Of a stretch of DNA of 64,000 bases, positions 24,401 through 37,346 are shown one piece after another. The DNA comes from Dryocosmus kuriphilus (taxonomy: Eukaryota > Arthropoda > Insecta > Hymenoptera > Cynipidae): assembly GCA_038277395.1 (NCBI GenBank), contig CM076193.1, forward strand, positions 143,767,813 to 143,831,812. Direction: 5' to 3'. How positions within the stretch are numbered: position 1 is the stretch's first letter; every line of letters starts with the position of its first letter. The translations under genes were made by a program, and so were the position numbers. The notes below the pieces were generated by a model. The model was given only the letters and a program-made list of their open reading frames with translations. It did no database searches and was not told the origin of the DNA.

Positions 24401-25011
24401 TTATCCTAAATATTTACAATTGATGAAAAAATTTTTTTATAATTATTATAAAAAATTAATGATAAGTTACCAGCAATGATGCTGCTTCTTTGCGGAAAAT
24501 GTATGAATCTGTACTATAGTGCAAAGTGCATCCGTTGGTATTTATTATTTTTTTAATAAACTTTTATTGTTCCCCGAATTCACACTTTGGCCCATACTGT
24601 TCTTTTAGATTTATTAATATTTTCCCAATTTTTTTAGTCATTATTTGAGGTTTTATTTTTAAATATAAGGAAAAAAGGCTGATCTCAGTCGGTACTGGCT
24701 TATTCACGTGGCCCGTCGATTATTTTACAATATAAACGGAATCTTACATCTATTTTAAGAAAATAATGTAATAATTTTTATCTAAAACGAAAAATTTGAT
24801 AAAAAGAAATATCGATTTAGCACCATCTAAATATTATCTGATTTTAATTTTGTGGGGGAAAAAATTTGTATATATATAAAACAACACAATATTTTTTATT
24901 TCGGTAATTCATAGACATTTCTATTTACATAGGTATGCATAAATCCATTTCATATATATAAAATATGATTTTATATAGGAGTTCCTATATATCTCAAAAT
25001 AAATATTTTGA

Positions 25012-25545
25012 TATCAAAAGCTAAAAACTTGTTCTTTTCTGTTTTATAAACTTAAAAATGTAATATTACCCGTATTTATGACAAAAAGAAGTAGTATTTA
25101 GGCCTGTACTGATTATTTTTAGCTTATAGTTCTCATTTTATCATCGCATATTTTCACATAATCCACAGATTTTCGCCGCATAATCTCGGATAATAGTCCA
25201 TTTTTTATTCCGTAATTTGAAGATTTTCAACAGCAGAAAAAATTGTCCCTAATCATTCATTTTCAGGGTAATTCCTGAATTATGATAAGATAAATAATTT
25301 CATTCAATATTGAACAATACTTCAAAGCGTCATTTTTTCTTTATTTCCGCACAAGATAACAATATTAAATTTACATTTACACCATACAATTTTATTTCCT
25401 GATCATCTTGGCATTTTCATTCAAATTTGAAATTCCCGCCGTCGCTAGGCGGCAGGAGCATACGGTTTCAATTTTGCGAATGCGATATTAGCAACAGAAG
25501 AAGCATTTTAGTTGGCGCGACGAGCGCAATTAGCTGTCAGCTCTT
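25012..25545 (-). repeat. Right arm of the ~550-bp inverted repeat
   Basis: Mirror of 19005-19570. The inner edge is near gctaaaaacttgttcttttc (25020), the outer edge near agctgtcagctcttccatg (25545). Beyond both edges the similarity stops, which fixes the element boundary to within about 20 bases on each side. Confidence 0.8.
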
Positions 25546-26400
25546 CCATGATCCGTACCCCCCACGTGTTGCATACAATTATTTGTATTTTTAACGAGTT
25601 TTACATGGAATATGGTTATTGTATGCAAAATCGGAAATGCGCTGAAAATATAAAAGTGCTGCCTTGCCCGAGTGCAGTTGCAGTTGCATCCTGTCCCTGA
25701 CATAACAATTTCAACACTTTTTCACTTTCGTATTTTAGCACAGATATTTTTACTTTTGTCGGAAACTATCTAGTAACCTCTACTCATACCACCATGAAAC
25801 CCCTTTCGGGGTGCAGAAAACTTTTCAAAGTGCCTGTTTAAAATTTTAAACTAAGAAGTTCGAAGCGAGATGGACATTTGAACGACATCACAGTTCTTAG
25901 TATTGTTTGTACACCCGTTCCAACAGTCTTAATTTGGTCAAAAATAATTAATAGCTTTTCTCTACATTTTTTTGTTGGCAAAAATAACTTAGATAATAAA
26001 AACATTTTGAGGCAAGAAACGAAGTCGAGAGGAATTGTAATTGTTCAGAATAAATATTTTTACCTTTGAAAGTTTACTCCGTGAAAATGCACCCTTGTCT
26101 TTTTTCGAAAATTAATTTATCTGAGTTTATCCATTTTACGCGCATTTATCCTCTACGGGATATCAATAAAATTTACCATTTATCTGAAATTACATTTGAC
26201 AGTAATTTTACCACTACACTTTTCACTTTAGAAGTTTGATGAATTAATTGTATCTCAACAATAAATTCTGAACACTTCTCTACATTCGCTTTCCTCAACA
26301 ACAATAATAATTTTTGATCTCCTTAAAATTTGAAAAAAAAAATTTTTTTGTGAAAATTTGCCTATGAGAGTGAAGCGTGTGAACTCGACATAGGTATTTT
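25546..26400. other. Upstream intergenic stretch before Rab11, no gene seen
   Basis: AT-rich, with a few short ORFs that carry no recognisable protein character. A small hairpin, accccTTTCggggt, lies near 25799-25812. Nothing else to report. Confidence 0.4.
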
Positions 26401-26758
26401 CCTCCAGTGCTGCCACTACTGTCGTTTTTTACAACTTTTGACGCCGTGGTTGGTTGCAATGCGCATGTGCTATTTATCTGTTTGGAGGGGCGTAGAAAGG
26501 TGGCATATTGTACAGTTAAATTGAAAGAAAGAAAATAATTTATCGTGCCCTTCTGCAGTCGCGACAATTTCAATTGGTATCCCTCGCGCTCGTCATCCTT
26601 TCTGTGCTCGAACCTTAAGATCGTGAATATAGTGAATCGAAAAAAAAACGGGAGCCTTTTCTCGGCTCCTGCCGTTTTGTATATAAATACAGAATACGGA
26701 TCTCGATATATTCGATCAGACCGTCCATCCAAGGAGTACATAGTTCCCTGTCGACGAG
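26401..26758 (+). promoter_or_regulatory. Rab11: Rab11 promoter and 5' UTR
   Basis: Upstream of the Rab11 ATG there is a TATA-like tatataaata at 26680-26689 and an initiator-like tcagacc with its A at 26717, 37 bases apart, slightly wider than usual. Further up, ccagtgctgccactact (26408) contains CAGCACTG on the reverse strand, fitting the Drosophila Ohler motif 7 pattern, and atgcgcatgtgc (26460) resembles an NRF1/ewg site. Both also occur near the presumed ZFAND/Vps72 promoter at 38336-38360. Confidence 0.4.
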
Positions 26759-29700
26759 ATGGGCACTCGAGACGACGAATACGATTATTTATTTAAGGGT
26801 AAGAACAAAACAAATGAAACTAATCAAATTCCTCCCCTAACCTCCATGTCTTATTGCCATTTTATGCCGGACTTTGCAAATCCTTATCGGGTCCTAACCG
26901 AAAAATCGAAAAGATCGTTGACATTGAAGCGCTGATTGTGTGGTGGGAATCGACGTTCACACTAAAGAAATATTCCCCAACGTTAGCCAATTCACGTGTA
27001 AATGACAGGACTTTTTTATTTTTATTAATTTGTGTCGCTATTTTTTCATATTTTGTATTTATTTACATCTATTCTAACGGAAATTTTCTCGTCGGGAGAC
27101 AATAGAAAAAAAATGTCCCCCTGTCATTGACACTCATTTTTCTACTGACGTTCACCAAGAGATGCAGAGATGAATGACTCATTTTAAAATCACTGATGTC
27201 GTAAATCCGTCACTTAAGATGATTTTGGTCTTTTGGGCTCAAAATTTTGAAATTTAGAACTTGACCTCTTCTGTCATACTTGATGTATAGTTTCATTGTT
27301 CGACACGTGTAACAGTGAATGTGTGACGTTATGGCTTGAAAAAAACGATTGTGGAAACAAAAAGAAGTGAGCTTATCTCATAGGAAATGCGTTTTTTTTT
27401 TTTCTAATCCGTAATTTTTAAAGTTTTGATACTATCTGCAAATCTGTCAATTTATTCTGCATATACTTGAGCGTTAATGGTTTTTTGTCTAATGTGTAGT
27501 ACATTTCACTTTGAGATTCTGAATATTTGATAAATAATGAGTAATATTTAGAGTTAATTAATTAATATATTTTTTTAATTTCTGCAAATAATTGCAAGGA
27601 CTAAATTGCAAAATGACCCTGTATTGTTAAACATATTTTTTAAACACAATTTTCTGCCCCTTTGTTTTATTGTGTTGTTTACTGGTTCTGTCAAATTTGT
27701 ATTTTTTTGCCTTAGAACCTTATGATTGAAGATGGAGGAAAGAATATAATTAAGGTCACTTGACATAAATTATAATTCATTTAATTCCTTTTAATTCGGT
27801 CATCCTGCATTTAAAATTGGGGTCTTTTGAAGGACTTAATACAAAATTACCGTATATTGTTTGTTAAACATTTTTTCAAACACAATTCTTTCTTTTCCTC
27901 TTTCTTTTTTGAATTGACCTCGACCTTGGACATAAATTAGATAGCAAAAAATATTGATAATACATCCCATATCCTCGCCTTTGTAATACTGCTGACCGCA
28001 GCAAAACTCCTTCCTTGCGAGATTGTTATAATTCGTGTTAGTCATTTTCTTTTGTAATTTCTAAAAATGTCTCTGTACCTAAAAGCGCTTTCTTGATTTA
28101 ATTATCTGAAAGAAGTGTTGTGATTATTTTTGTTCTACATTGAGTAAATTTCCAAAATAAAAGAAGAATCGACAGTTAAATTAATTTTTGTTGTGCTAAA
28201 CTTTATTTTTAGCTTCAATTCGTACTTCATAATTCAACAAATATTCGTCTAAGTTCTAGAAATTGTTTTGCATTCACATCTTCAAAGTTGACAAATTGAT
28301 GTCTTTAGTTCATCAAAAATTAATGTCTTTTGAATTTGATAAGTTAGTTAACAATTAAGTTCTTTTAGATTAAGCTAAATACATAATTATGATTAATTGT
28401 ATCGAATTAGACATTTCTTGTTTGTATAAGTATCCGTAAAGCTAAAATACAGAATTTAGGGGAAAATCGACCAAGCGTCTCTTAATCCAACCTTTGCCCA
28501 CAAATGGAAAAAATCTACGTGCAGTGCATATGCATGCAGATACGGCAATAGGAATTTATTGAAAACGTTGGATCTTGAGAGATACGGAAATTTCAATAAA
28601 ATATACGTTTTTCAAAATATAAGCGAATTATTTTTTATACATGACGGCTCTGTAGGGCATGAATACGTCCATTATCATAACTCATTTTCGACAAAATATG
28701 TAGGTACGGCAGTTGAATTTGGGACGGCAGTACTGCCCCGCTGTGCTCTCAATTGGACCTCGTTTCTCTCACTCTCTCAATTGTATGGTTGTTCACAGAT
28801 GTCCAACATTTCTCTAAAATGCGCCGTCAAAGGGAACGAAAGTTTCAAAACTTGAATTTTTTTCTCGAGCGATGCGTAAGCGCTAGAAAAAAAAAGAAGT
28901 GGTGATTAATAGCTATATCTGGATTAAGAGTTTCTATCTGAATTAATAAAATAATATTTGTCTTTCAGTCAGAAAGAAAAAAAAGTACACAAGCAATAAG
29001 GCAAAGTTAAATTAAATTTGATTTTGTTTCAGAAGTTATCGTACTAAATAGTGACGTCACAAGCGTCGATTCTGACGTCACTCTGGCGCGAAATTTAAAT
29101 TAAAACTTTTTAAAATCTACCTATACGCTTTTTAAAAAGAATTCTACATCAATATCAAGATTGTAATTAGCGTATTTTTTTTGTATGGAAGAACTTCGAT
29201 ACGAAGTAAATAGAACGCCGAAATAAAAGCGAAAACATATAATGTTAATATCAGTAGTAGATAAGAATATTTTTAAATGAGGGCCTTGATTTCCTCTGTC
29301 AGTATCCATTGCTCCTCTGATTTGAATAATCAATGCACGCCCAATTGAACTTATGACATAAGCACGTTTGCGTTGATATTGCTTCTTGGTTCCATTGGTA
29401 CTCTGTAATTTGTAACTTGTACCCGTGCTTCACGACCTGTCATCGAAATCTAAGGGTATGCTTTTATGATTTCAGTGGTTCTCATTGGAGACTCGGGAGT
29501 TGGCAAAAGTAATCTCCTCTCACGTTTCACACGCAATGAATTCAACCTTGAATCAAAGTCGACTATTGGAGTCGAATTCGCCACTCGCAGCATACAAGTA
29601 GACGGAAAGACGATTAAAGCCCAAATATGGGACACTGCTGGCCAGGAGCGTTATCGCGCAATCACGTCTGCGTAAGTTTCCCCGAAAATCGGATATTTTG

Positions 29701-30298
29701 TTCTGAAAACGAAATCAGACTGTACACATTGTAATTTTTCGCATTGTTTCCCAATCTAAATCTTGAAATAACTGTTGATTCTTTTTTTTTATAGATACTA
29801 TCGTGGAGCCGTAGGAGCCTTATTGGTTTACGACATTGCGAAACACCTAACGTACGAAAATGTAGAAAGATGGTTGCGGGAGTTACGAGACCACGCCGAT
29901 CAGAATATCGTGATAATGTTGGTCGGAAACAAGTCTGACTTGAGGCATTTGCGGGCTGTTCCAACAGACGAAGCCAAAGCCTTTGCCGAAAAAAATGGCC
30001 TCTCATTCATCGAGACCTCTGCCTTAGACTCGACCAACGTCGAGACGGCTTTTCAAAATATATTAACTGGTGAGTAAGATATTTTTGAAGACCACTACTC
30101 TGCTTTCTTGGAAAGTGTCTCATCGTTTTTTAAATTATTTCCGCCTTTTTTTTTTTTGCAGAAATTTATAGAATCGTCTCGCAAAAGCAGATAAGAGATC
30201 CTCCGGAAGGTGACACCATCCGACCACAGAATGTAGAACCAATCGACGTAAAGCCGACAATGAGTTCAGACGGAATGCGCAAGCAGTGCTGCCAGTGA
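26759..30298 (+). CDS. Rab11: Ras-related small GTPase Rab11
   Basis: Controls traffic through recycling endosomes and exocytosis. Four exons join in frame: 26759-26798, 29476-29671, 29795-30069 and 30162-30298, giving 215 residues. The first exon encodes only MGTRDDEYDYLFK, the Rab11 N-terminus, which is why it was assigned across a 2.7-kb intron. The GTP-binding motifs are all intact: GDSGVGKS (P-loop), TIGVEF (switch I), WDTAGQERYRAITSAYYRG (switch II), NKSD and ETSA. The C-terminus ends KQCCQ, a di-cysteine site for geranylgeranylation. Donors are gtaaga, gtaagt and gtgagt; all acceptors end in ag. Exon 4 follows a long T-run. The protein is practically identical in pattern to other insect Rab11 proteins. 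Length and motifs suggest a fully functional gene. Confidence 0.97.
26799..29475 (+). other. Rab11: Rab11 intron 1
   Basis: Long first intron, AT-rich. It holds two diverged copies of an ~80-bp unit at about 27595-27660 and 27835-27895 (both with caaaat.acc, tattgtt, ttaaacat and aaacacaatt). No other gene or element is convincing. Confidence 0.6.
27595..27895. repeat. Two diverged copies of a short repeat in Rab11 intron 1
   Basis: aaggactaaattgcaaaatg ... ttaaacatattttttaaaca (27595-27650) and aaggacttaatacaaaatta ... ttaaacattttttcaaaca (27830-27890), followed in both by cacaattnt and a T/C-rich stretch. They are spaced about 240 bases apart in the same orientation. Confidence 0.5.
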
Positions 30299-30322
30299 CT
30301 GACTCTCCTCGCTCTTTAAGAT
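30299..30322 (+). other. Rab11: Rab11 3' UTR, first part, ending at a likely donor
   Basis: After the TGA stop the sequence reaches ctttaagat|gtaagtgg, a strong donor, at 30322. Together with the acceptor at 32646 this suggests a 3' UTR intron. Confidence 0.4.
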
Positions 30323-32646
30323 GTAAGTGGGATTATGAGACGAAGCCTTAGCCTCTTGTTTTAAGATCTACAGTATTGTGTATCATACTATTTTTATATG
30401 TATTATTACTATTGTTGCTATGATGATTATTGAATTATTATTGTCAACAATTACGCTGGGATCGCGCCAAGAAAATCTGAATTATTTCTGCATACATATT
30501 TTTAGTTCGATGTGTTGTGTTGAGAGATTAAAAGTATGCTTGGATAAAGTGGATTTAGCAGGAGTCATGTTCTTTATTGTTTATTATTTGAAAACTACCA
30601 TCTTTACATGAGAATTACCATATTTACAGTGTGGATTTACTGTTGAAAAATTAGAGGGTTTCTTAGGTTTCTTTCGCTTGAAACAATAATTTTCTTGGCG
30701 AGGGATCAGTAAATTATCGGATTTTCGGGGTGGTCACTGAACAGGGAAACTATCGTTTAATTTGAAAAGCTTGCATTTGACGTTGAAAATTTGAAAATGT
30801 ACCATTTTTCATGTGTATTTCAAGCCTGCCCGTTTGAAGTGAAATCATTTATATTGCCTTTAAATTGAAATATACAGAATTATTTGGTTGTAAATTTAAA
30901 CTTCTCAAAATTGTATAATTCAGAAATGAAGAGCTTAATATATACGAGTAGTTAAAGAATTCCCAACTCGTAATTTTCAAAATTGAATAATTTTAGTTCG
31001 AAACTGGATAAATTATATAATTTGAAATCTATAACGTATGTAATTCAACATTTGTGACTTGAAGCCTTCTAGATTTTACAATTTATTTTCAATTGAAAGG
31101 CTGAATAGATGAAATTTTCGCAATGGATAGCATTGCAGTTTCAAAATTTTAAAATTAAAATGTTAAAACTTGAACAGTTTCAAGCCTTCAATATTTCAAA
31201 GCATTGAATTTAAATAATAATCGGAAAAATGTTGAAATTTAATTCTTTAGTATTATGCAATTTTTCAAAAATTGAAAGTTTTAATTGTTGCGCAATTTTA
31301 AATTTGAAGTTAATTCCGTTTGAAACAGAAAAATCTTTGAATTTAAATTGTTGATTAATTTCAGATTGAAAATTACAAAATTGCAGGATTAGAAATCAAA
31401 AGCCTTTTGAAACTTTTAACTATTCTTATTTCAAGTTGAAGACTACAAATTTAAGAATTTCAATTTGATACTTTATAAATTGGGCCATTTTAAAGTAATA
31501 TTGTTTGAAATTGAATAATTTCATATTGTATTCTTCAAAATTATATGATAAATTCTATTATTTCAGATTGTAAAAAACAATTTTAAATAGAAAGTGTCCT
31601 TTGATCTTTTAATTGGAAAGTTCAAAATTCTTTGGGTAAAATTTAAATCAATCAAAGTTGCACAATTTTCTACTGAAAGCCGTAATATTTGAGTAATTAA
31701 ATTGAAATCGATGAATATTGAATATGTTTACATTGCAAAGTTATAATTGACTCAGTTAAAAATCGAAAGTCTTAAATTCAATGATTCAACAATTTTTCTT
31801 GCTTCTTTTTTAATCTCGCGAATTTTGATTGCCCTAAATGTAAAATTATTTAATTGAAATTTTGTTTCAATTGTTCAATAATGAATGTTTCATTTTAAAG
31901 TTTAAACGCTTCAAATTCAGAATTTTCCAAATTCAGAATTTTCCAAATTCAACAGTAATTTTAGTTTTGAAGTAGTCGAATTGTTAAAAGTTGAAACGAA
32001 AATGATTTAATTTCAGTTATACAGAAAATTTTATTTAATTAATTTCAATTGTTCTAAACTAAGTACATTCTAAACTTACAGTTTCAAATCCCGTTACATT
32101 AAAATTTTATCTCGGTTGAAAATCTAACAATTACAAATTTGAGTCATTTACAAATTAAGTGAATGTAAATTATAGAATTATTTGAAATTTCACAATTTTA
32201 AAATTGAATTTTTAAACCCTTATAATCTATAATAACAAAATTATTGATTAAGAGATTCACAAAAATGGCAGCCCAATTAAAAAAATTTTAAGATCTTTAT
32301 GAATAACTGCTTAACTTTGATTCTTCAGATTAAAAATTTTTTACTCGAGTATTCGAATACATTTTTAAAATGTTGAATCACTTAATTACAAAATTAATAT
32401 GGTAGGCTTTCAAATTAAAATTTATTTAATTCTAAGTTTTAAACGCTTTTAGTTTTAAATAGTTTTTTGAATATTTCAAATTATAAATTGTTTAATTTTT
32501 GAAAATTTAAATAACTTGCAAAATTTTGGAAACTCGGGAATTTTTTTACTGAGTCTTGAGTGGCCACCTTGAATTTTTTACCAAATCATTTTTAAAAAAC
32601 AAAGCCTTTTTTATCGCGAATTCGAATGACAATTGTTATTTTGCAG
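30323..32646 (+). other. Rab11: Probable Rab11 3' UTR intron, mostly degenerate AT-rich repeat
   Basis: Between a gtaagtgg donor and a ttattttgcag acceptor. From about 30727 to 32576 it is TTCAATTT-type degenerate repeat. The two edges of that tract form a weak inverted pair: ggggtggtcactgaa at 30728 and gagtggccacctt near 32563. The texture therefore may be the body of an old transposable element. Confidence 0.4.
30727..32576. repeat. AT-rich degenerate repeat body with GTGGTCACT-like inverted ends
   Basis: Left end ggtggtcactgaacagggaa; right end, inverted, ggtggccactcaagactcag. A related left end (ggatggtcattgaaccggga) opens the tract at 51335. The interior is made of aaattgaa/ttcaattt words without reading frames. 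Confidence 0.45.
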
Positions 32647-33950
32647 AAGCAGTTACACAGTGGGAGGGAGGAGGGAAGTGGTGACTGGCGATAAATATAG
32701 CAGGTGCGTGATCGCACGAGAGCTAAGACTATGGGTACGGGCCTATAATCTCGTGCACTAGAGGGTTAATAATAATTAAGCCCTGCCGATGTGAGGGGGA
32801 GCCGCAGACTGCTAAAAAATTGGCAAAAGTGAATTTCAGCGATCATCAAAAAATGCCGATCGCACATCACGAAATCTAAGCAGACACAAAACATCTTATA
32901 TTTTATTCTTCCTCTCTTTCCTTCCCGACCTCCCTCCCTTCAACTAAAAAAATATACATATTTATGTGTAATGTACGCGTCGCATATTTGGTCAAGTACA
33001 CACATACACACATTCACACACCGATAATGATTCGTTATTATAATTAAATGTTGTATTGCCGCTTTTTTGTAATTAGGAGTGCGAATGGTAATCGAATCGA
33101 GTAGAACGTCACTATTCGCTTCGAGGCGCGAGTTCTTTTTTTTTTTTTTTAAATACATGATTTAAAAGTATGAAAAAGTGGGAATAAAGTGAAAGGGTCT
33201 CAAAAGCCTTTTTCGGCTTCTGAGGCTCGACTTAATCTGGGATTTTCTTTTTTAGATCCCAAGAATCGAATAACGATGTTTGATTCGACTAAAACTGTTC
33301 TGAATGCCCCTATTTGTAACGAGCATATAAAATAATTATTCTTCTCTGCGCGCATAATGTGATTACACGCACAGGGCCCCCCTGTCGTGTCGCAAGTATA
33401 AATAATAAGGGAAGCAAGTTAAGAGCGAGTTAGGAACGAATTGTGAGTAAAGGTGTTTTACGCTTTTGTGCACTACACGAAAGATTAACGAAGTCTTATT
33501 AAGTACCTATCGTATGCTTTAGAGAAGAAAGACACCACTGGGAAGACAAATTATTAAACACACTGTTGAAAAAATTGATGAAAAAGATGGAAAAAAAAAC
33601 ACATTATGCGTAATTTTCTAACCATATTATATTAATTGTTAATCGCCGAGGCATGAGGTTGACAGAATTGTTTTTTTTTTTTTAACGATCTTATTATTCG
33701 TTTGTAATTTCGCTTTCGTTAGTTGCAAACGAAGGGTTAGTGGAGAAAATAATGATGGATGAATCACCTCATATTCGAGTTTCTTAGCGTTTATCTTTCT
33801 ACTTCAGACGACATCACCGACTCGAAGGCTTACGACGCTAAGGTTTTTTTTAGTAATTTTTAACTTAATTCCTAAGTACAAGTCATTTCACTGATATTAA
33901 AGAATGCAACAAAATGAGGCTGTTTCATTGTAGAATATAACCAGTTTTAA
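32647..33950 (+). other. Rab11: Probable distal 3' UTR of Rab11
   Basis: Sequence changes at the acceptor from degenerate AT repeat to more complex, unique-looking sequence with mixed composition. It contains a possible polyadenylation hexamer aataaa at 33183-33188. No ORF is convincing. It may extend to the poly-C tract at 33952. Confidence 0.35.
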
Positions 33951-33951
33951 G

Positions 33952-33973
33952 CCCCCCCCCCCCCCCCCCCCCC
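33952..33973. repeat. Poly-C tract (22 bases)
   Basis: Uninterrupted run of 22 C in an AT-rich setting. The minus strand is a G22 run able to form G-quadruplex. Confidence 0.95.
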
Positions 33974-34145
33974 ATAGATTTAGAGAATTGTCTGAGTACT
34001 TTTATAAATTTTTATATAGGCGTAAGATTTATGTGTCGGAATGATTTAAAAGTAATTAAGTTACTGAGAAACATTGAAATAGAGATTTTAAGTATACGTA
34101 TTTGGAGAGATCTATAATTTTAATGCGGTCAAGATGTTAACTGCA

Positions 34146-34643
34146 GCAAGGAGGTCCAATTTTGAAGATGAATTTTTACGTGTGCATAAAAGTGATTTTA
34201 CGATTGTTTTGTGGAGTTTAAAACAATCAATGAATAATCAAAATATGTCTTTGTCGGAAACAAAGTGTTTCAAGTAGAATTTTCATCTTATACAGCGAAA
34301 AAAACGTATTTCTTAAAAGTGTTTTTCTCAAAAAGACAATTATTTGACTATGTCATTTAAGTTTCAACACAATATACGCTTAAATGAACTTATTTTGATG
34401 CAAGCATGATCTCAAAATAAATTTTTATTAATTTTTGCATAAAATATTCGCTATCTAAAAACTTATATAACCTAAAAGTTAAGTTAGAGTTCATATTTAA
34501 TTTCAGATCGTCTATTATTTATACTCTTTGCATAATCTGGATAAAATTTTTCGCTGTATGCATTAATTAAACTTTTTTTAAGTTTATTATAAAATCACTT
34601 TTATGCACAATTGAATATGCGTCTTCAAAATTCGTCTCCTTGC
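34146..34643. mobile_element. ~500-bp palindromic (foldback/MITE-like) element
   Basis: Left arm gcaaggaggtccaattttga, then gtgcataaaagtgatttta. The right arm is the inverted copy: aaaatcacttttatgcac, then tcaaaattcgtctccttgc. A second inner pair, atacagcgaaaaa (near 34295) and tttttcgctgtat (near 34548), shows that the whole element folds back. No ORF. No clear target duplication. Confidence 0.65.
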
Positions 34644-34689
34644 ATTGGTTCGCAATACTAGCGCCCCCAAGATTTCAGATCCCAATATA

Positions 34690-35420
34690 TTTTTTAAGAA
34701 ATGCACGAGGAAGGATTAAAAGTTATAATAATTGTACAATTTGAAATTTAGCGACTCAGAATTGAAAAAAATTATTGGAAAACGTTAGAAAATAAAGAAA
34801 TGCTAAATTGGAACCCTCTGTGAAGATTAAAGTTTAGTCTTTAAAATTAAACTATTTTAGGCTGAAAATTGTTCAAAATGTAAAGTTTCCAAATGAGACT
34901 TAAATTGTACGATTTCAGATTGAAGCATTAAAAATTTAAGGCGTTCGAATCTAGTGTTCAAAATACTGTTGACATATTTCATCCGTGTAGAATTGAACAA
35001 TTTTGTTAATTAAATGTTCAAGATGTAACTATCAAATGGACAAAAATCAAAGTTTAAAGGTGAATAAATGCCATTAAAAGTTGTAACTATCAGTTTAAAT
35101 TCTAAACGTTAAAATTAAAAACCGAACAGTTGACACTTCAAAGCGTATAAAATGGACAATATAATTTTGAAAATAAATTAAAATCTCTAATTATAATTCT
35201 GAAAAAATAAATAATTGAAATTCATTCACTTTAAAATTGGAATAATTTTCACTATTTCGTTCTATTTTGAATTCCTCAATTTTAACCAAAGTTTTTAAGG
35301 TGTTATAATTTAAATTTGTATAGTTTAAAATTCAAATGTTTTGAATTGAAAATGGTAGAATTATAAACGGCTTTCAATTTAAAATATTTTGATCTTAAAA
35401 GCAAAATTTTCAAATCCACC
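34690..35420. repeat. Degenerate AT-rich repeat tract between Rab11 and Vps72
   Basis: Same short-word texture as the other TTCAATTT tracts. It fills the gap between the palindromic element and the 3' end of Vps72. Nothing coding. Confidence 0.5.
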
Positions 35421-35637
35421 CTCTTGAAAAACAATTTTCATACAAAATATATCAAATGTTTCTAAACAAAAAACAATGATTATATTAAAAATTCAGTGTC
35501 TTATTCAGGATCGGTTAATATTATAATTATTTACAAGCTTAGTATATTTACTTAAATATTAAACTTATTCAATATTAAAATTATTAACTAAATGTATTGT
35601 TCAAGGGTTTTCTCGGCAGGTTTAAAAGAAGAAACAG

Positions 35638-37311
35638 CTAAGAAGTAATCGGTGCGGACGCAGACTCCAAACGGATGATGTTCCTCTGGGAACTGTGAGT
35701 ATTTTTCTGCCTCCATTCGAGCCACCGCTGTAAACTTGGATTCAAATTCGTGTCATTTATATCCGACCGGGCCTCCAATTGCTGATAATAAGCTTCTCGT
35801 AATAATCGGAATGTTTGTACATTTCTGAAGGGCAGGTTCGTCATCGGATCCATATATTTTGCAGGAAGTCTAGAACAAAAGAAAATATTTGTAAATTCTC
35901 TATTTTGAAAAATTTGTCTTTAAAATTTGTTAATCGAAAGAATCAAGTACCTAGTGATTGCACACAGGGATTTTAAAGTACGTCTTGGAGCCGGCGTTTT
36001 CTTGAACGCCTCCGTAAATAGTTGTTCGTTCTCAAAAGTTATGAAAGTTCTTTCACAATGCCCGTTAGTTGCCACTGTTAAAGGTTCTTTCGAATTCGCA
36101 TTCGAACTTGACACATCATTGGATCTTGTGCACATTTTTTCTTCGGAACTTTTCTCATCGTCTACATCCACATTTACTTTTTCATCCTCTTTTTCGATCG
36201 AAGATTCAGAGAGAACAATCACTGGCATCGATATGGACTGGTAACGAATCATCGGAGTTAAATTTGTCTTCCGCACCGCTCTCGTATTTTTCTTCTCGTT
36301 CTCCAATTTCTGGTACTTTTCTGATATTGCAATTTTCGTTATTAACATCTTTCCTTTTTGAAGATAAATTTCAAAGTTTTTTTCTTTCTAATCATAAAAT
36401 CTATAGAGATTACTTACCGAGAGATTTCAGATTAGCTTTCTCGGTTATCAAGGCCTCTTCCAATAATTCTTTTTGTGTTGGTTTCCACGTATCATGTTTT
36501 ACAACTTTGACTTTCTTTTTCTGGTCTTCATTTCTTTCCCTTAAGCGTCTTTGTGTTGCTGCAGATTTTGCAGCAGTGGATCGACGAATCGATTTTCTTT
36601 CTGAAAATGTAAAAAAAAATAAATTTTTAGTCTGATAAACTTGCTCAAGGTGATCAACGTTTAGATTTTTCATGGCTAAAATTTGAATATAAAATCTAAA
36701 CTTCGAATCTTTTTTTAATTACAGGCTCGTACTGTCAATGGAAGATCTATCCCGTTTTGCTAGTTTAGGTTTCTTTACTTTTGGAGTTGACTGAGCTGGC
36801 GCAGAAACAGTTTTGCTGGGTTCTCTGTATGCTTTTGTTACCAATCTTCTCTTCTTTTTTGGACCTCCTTCCTGCTCTGTATCTGATACTGGCTCGTCAT
36901 TTTCGTCAATACTAAAATCTGAATCCACTTCGTCTTCTCCTTCATCTTCTTCCCTAAAAAATAAAATGAAGGATATTAGTATATAAGTTAGTATAAGTTA
37001 GTTAGTATATAAATTTTGGATTTCAAAATCTGATAAATTTAGCAAAGATTTTTCAAGTTCCTGATTGAATTCTATAAAAAGATATTTGAAAAATACTGGT
37101 TAGAGTTTACGACAGGGGGCCATCATGTTTTGGCAAAATAATAAGTATCTTTTTAAAAAAAGTATCATAATTCTAAAAAGGAAGTAGTATTAAAACTATT
37201 TATCGCGGAAAACGTTTAAAATAATGACTAGGTTTTTTATTTTGACGTGAAAATTTTATTGGAAAAGGGGATGAGCGTGACTGAATGCATTTTTGTGACC
37301 AGTTATTTGAA

Positions 37312-37346
<35 letters not shown>

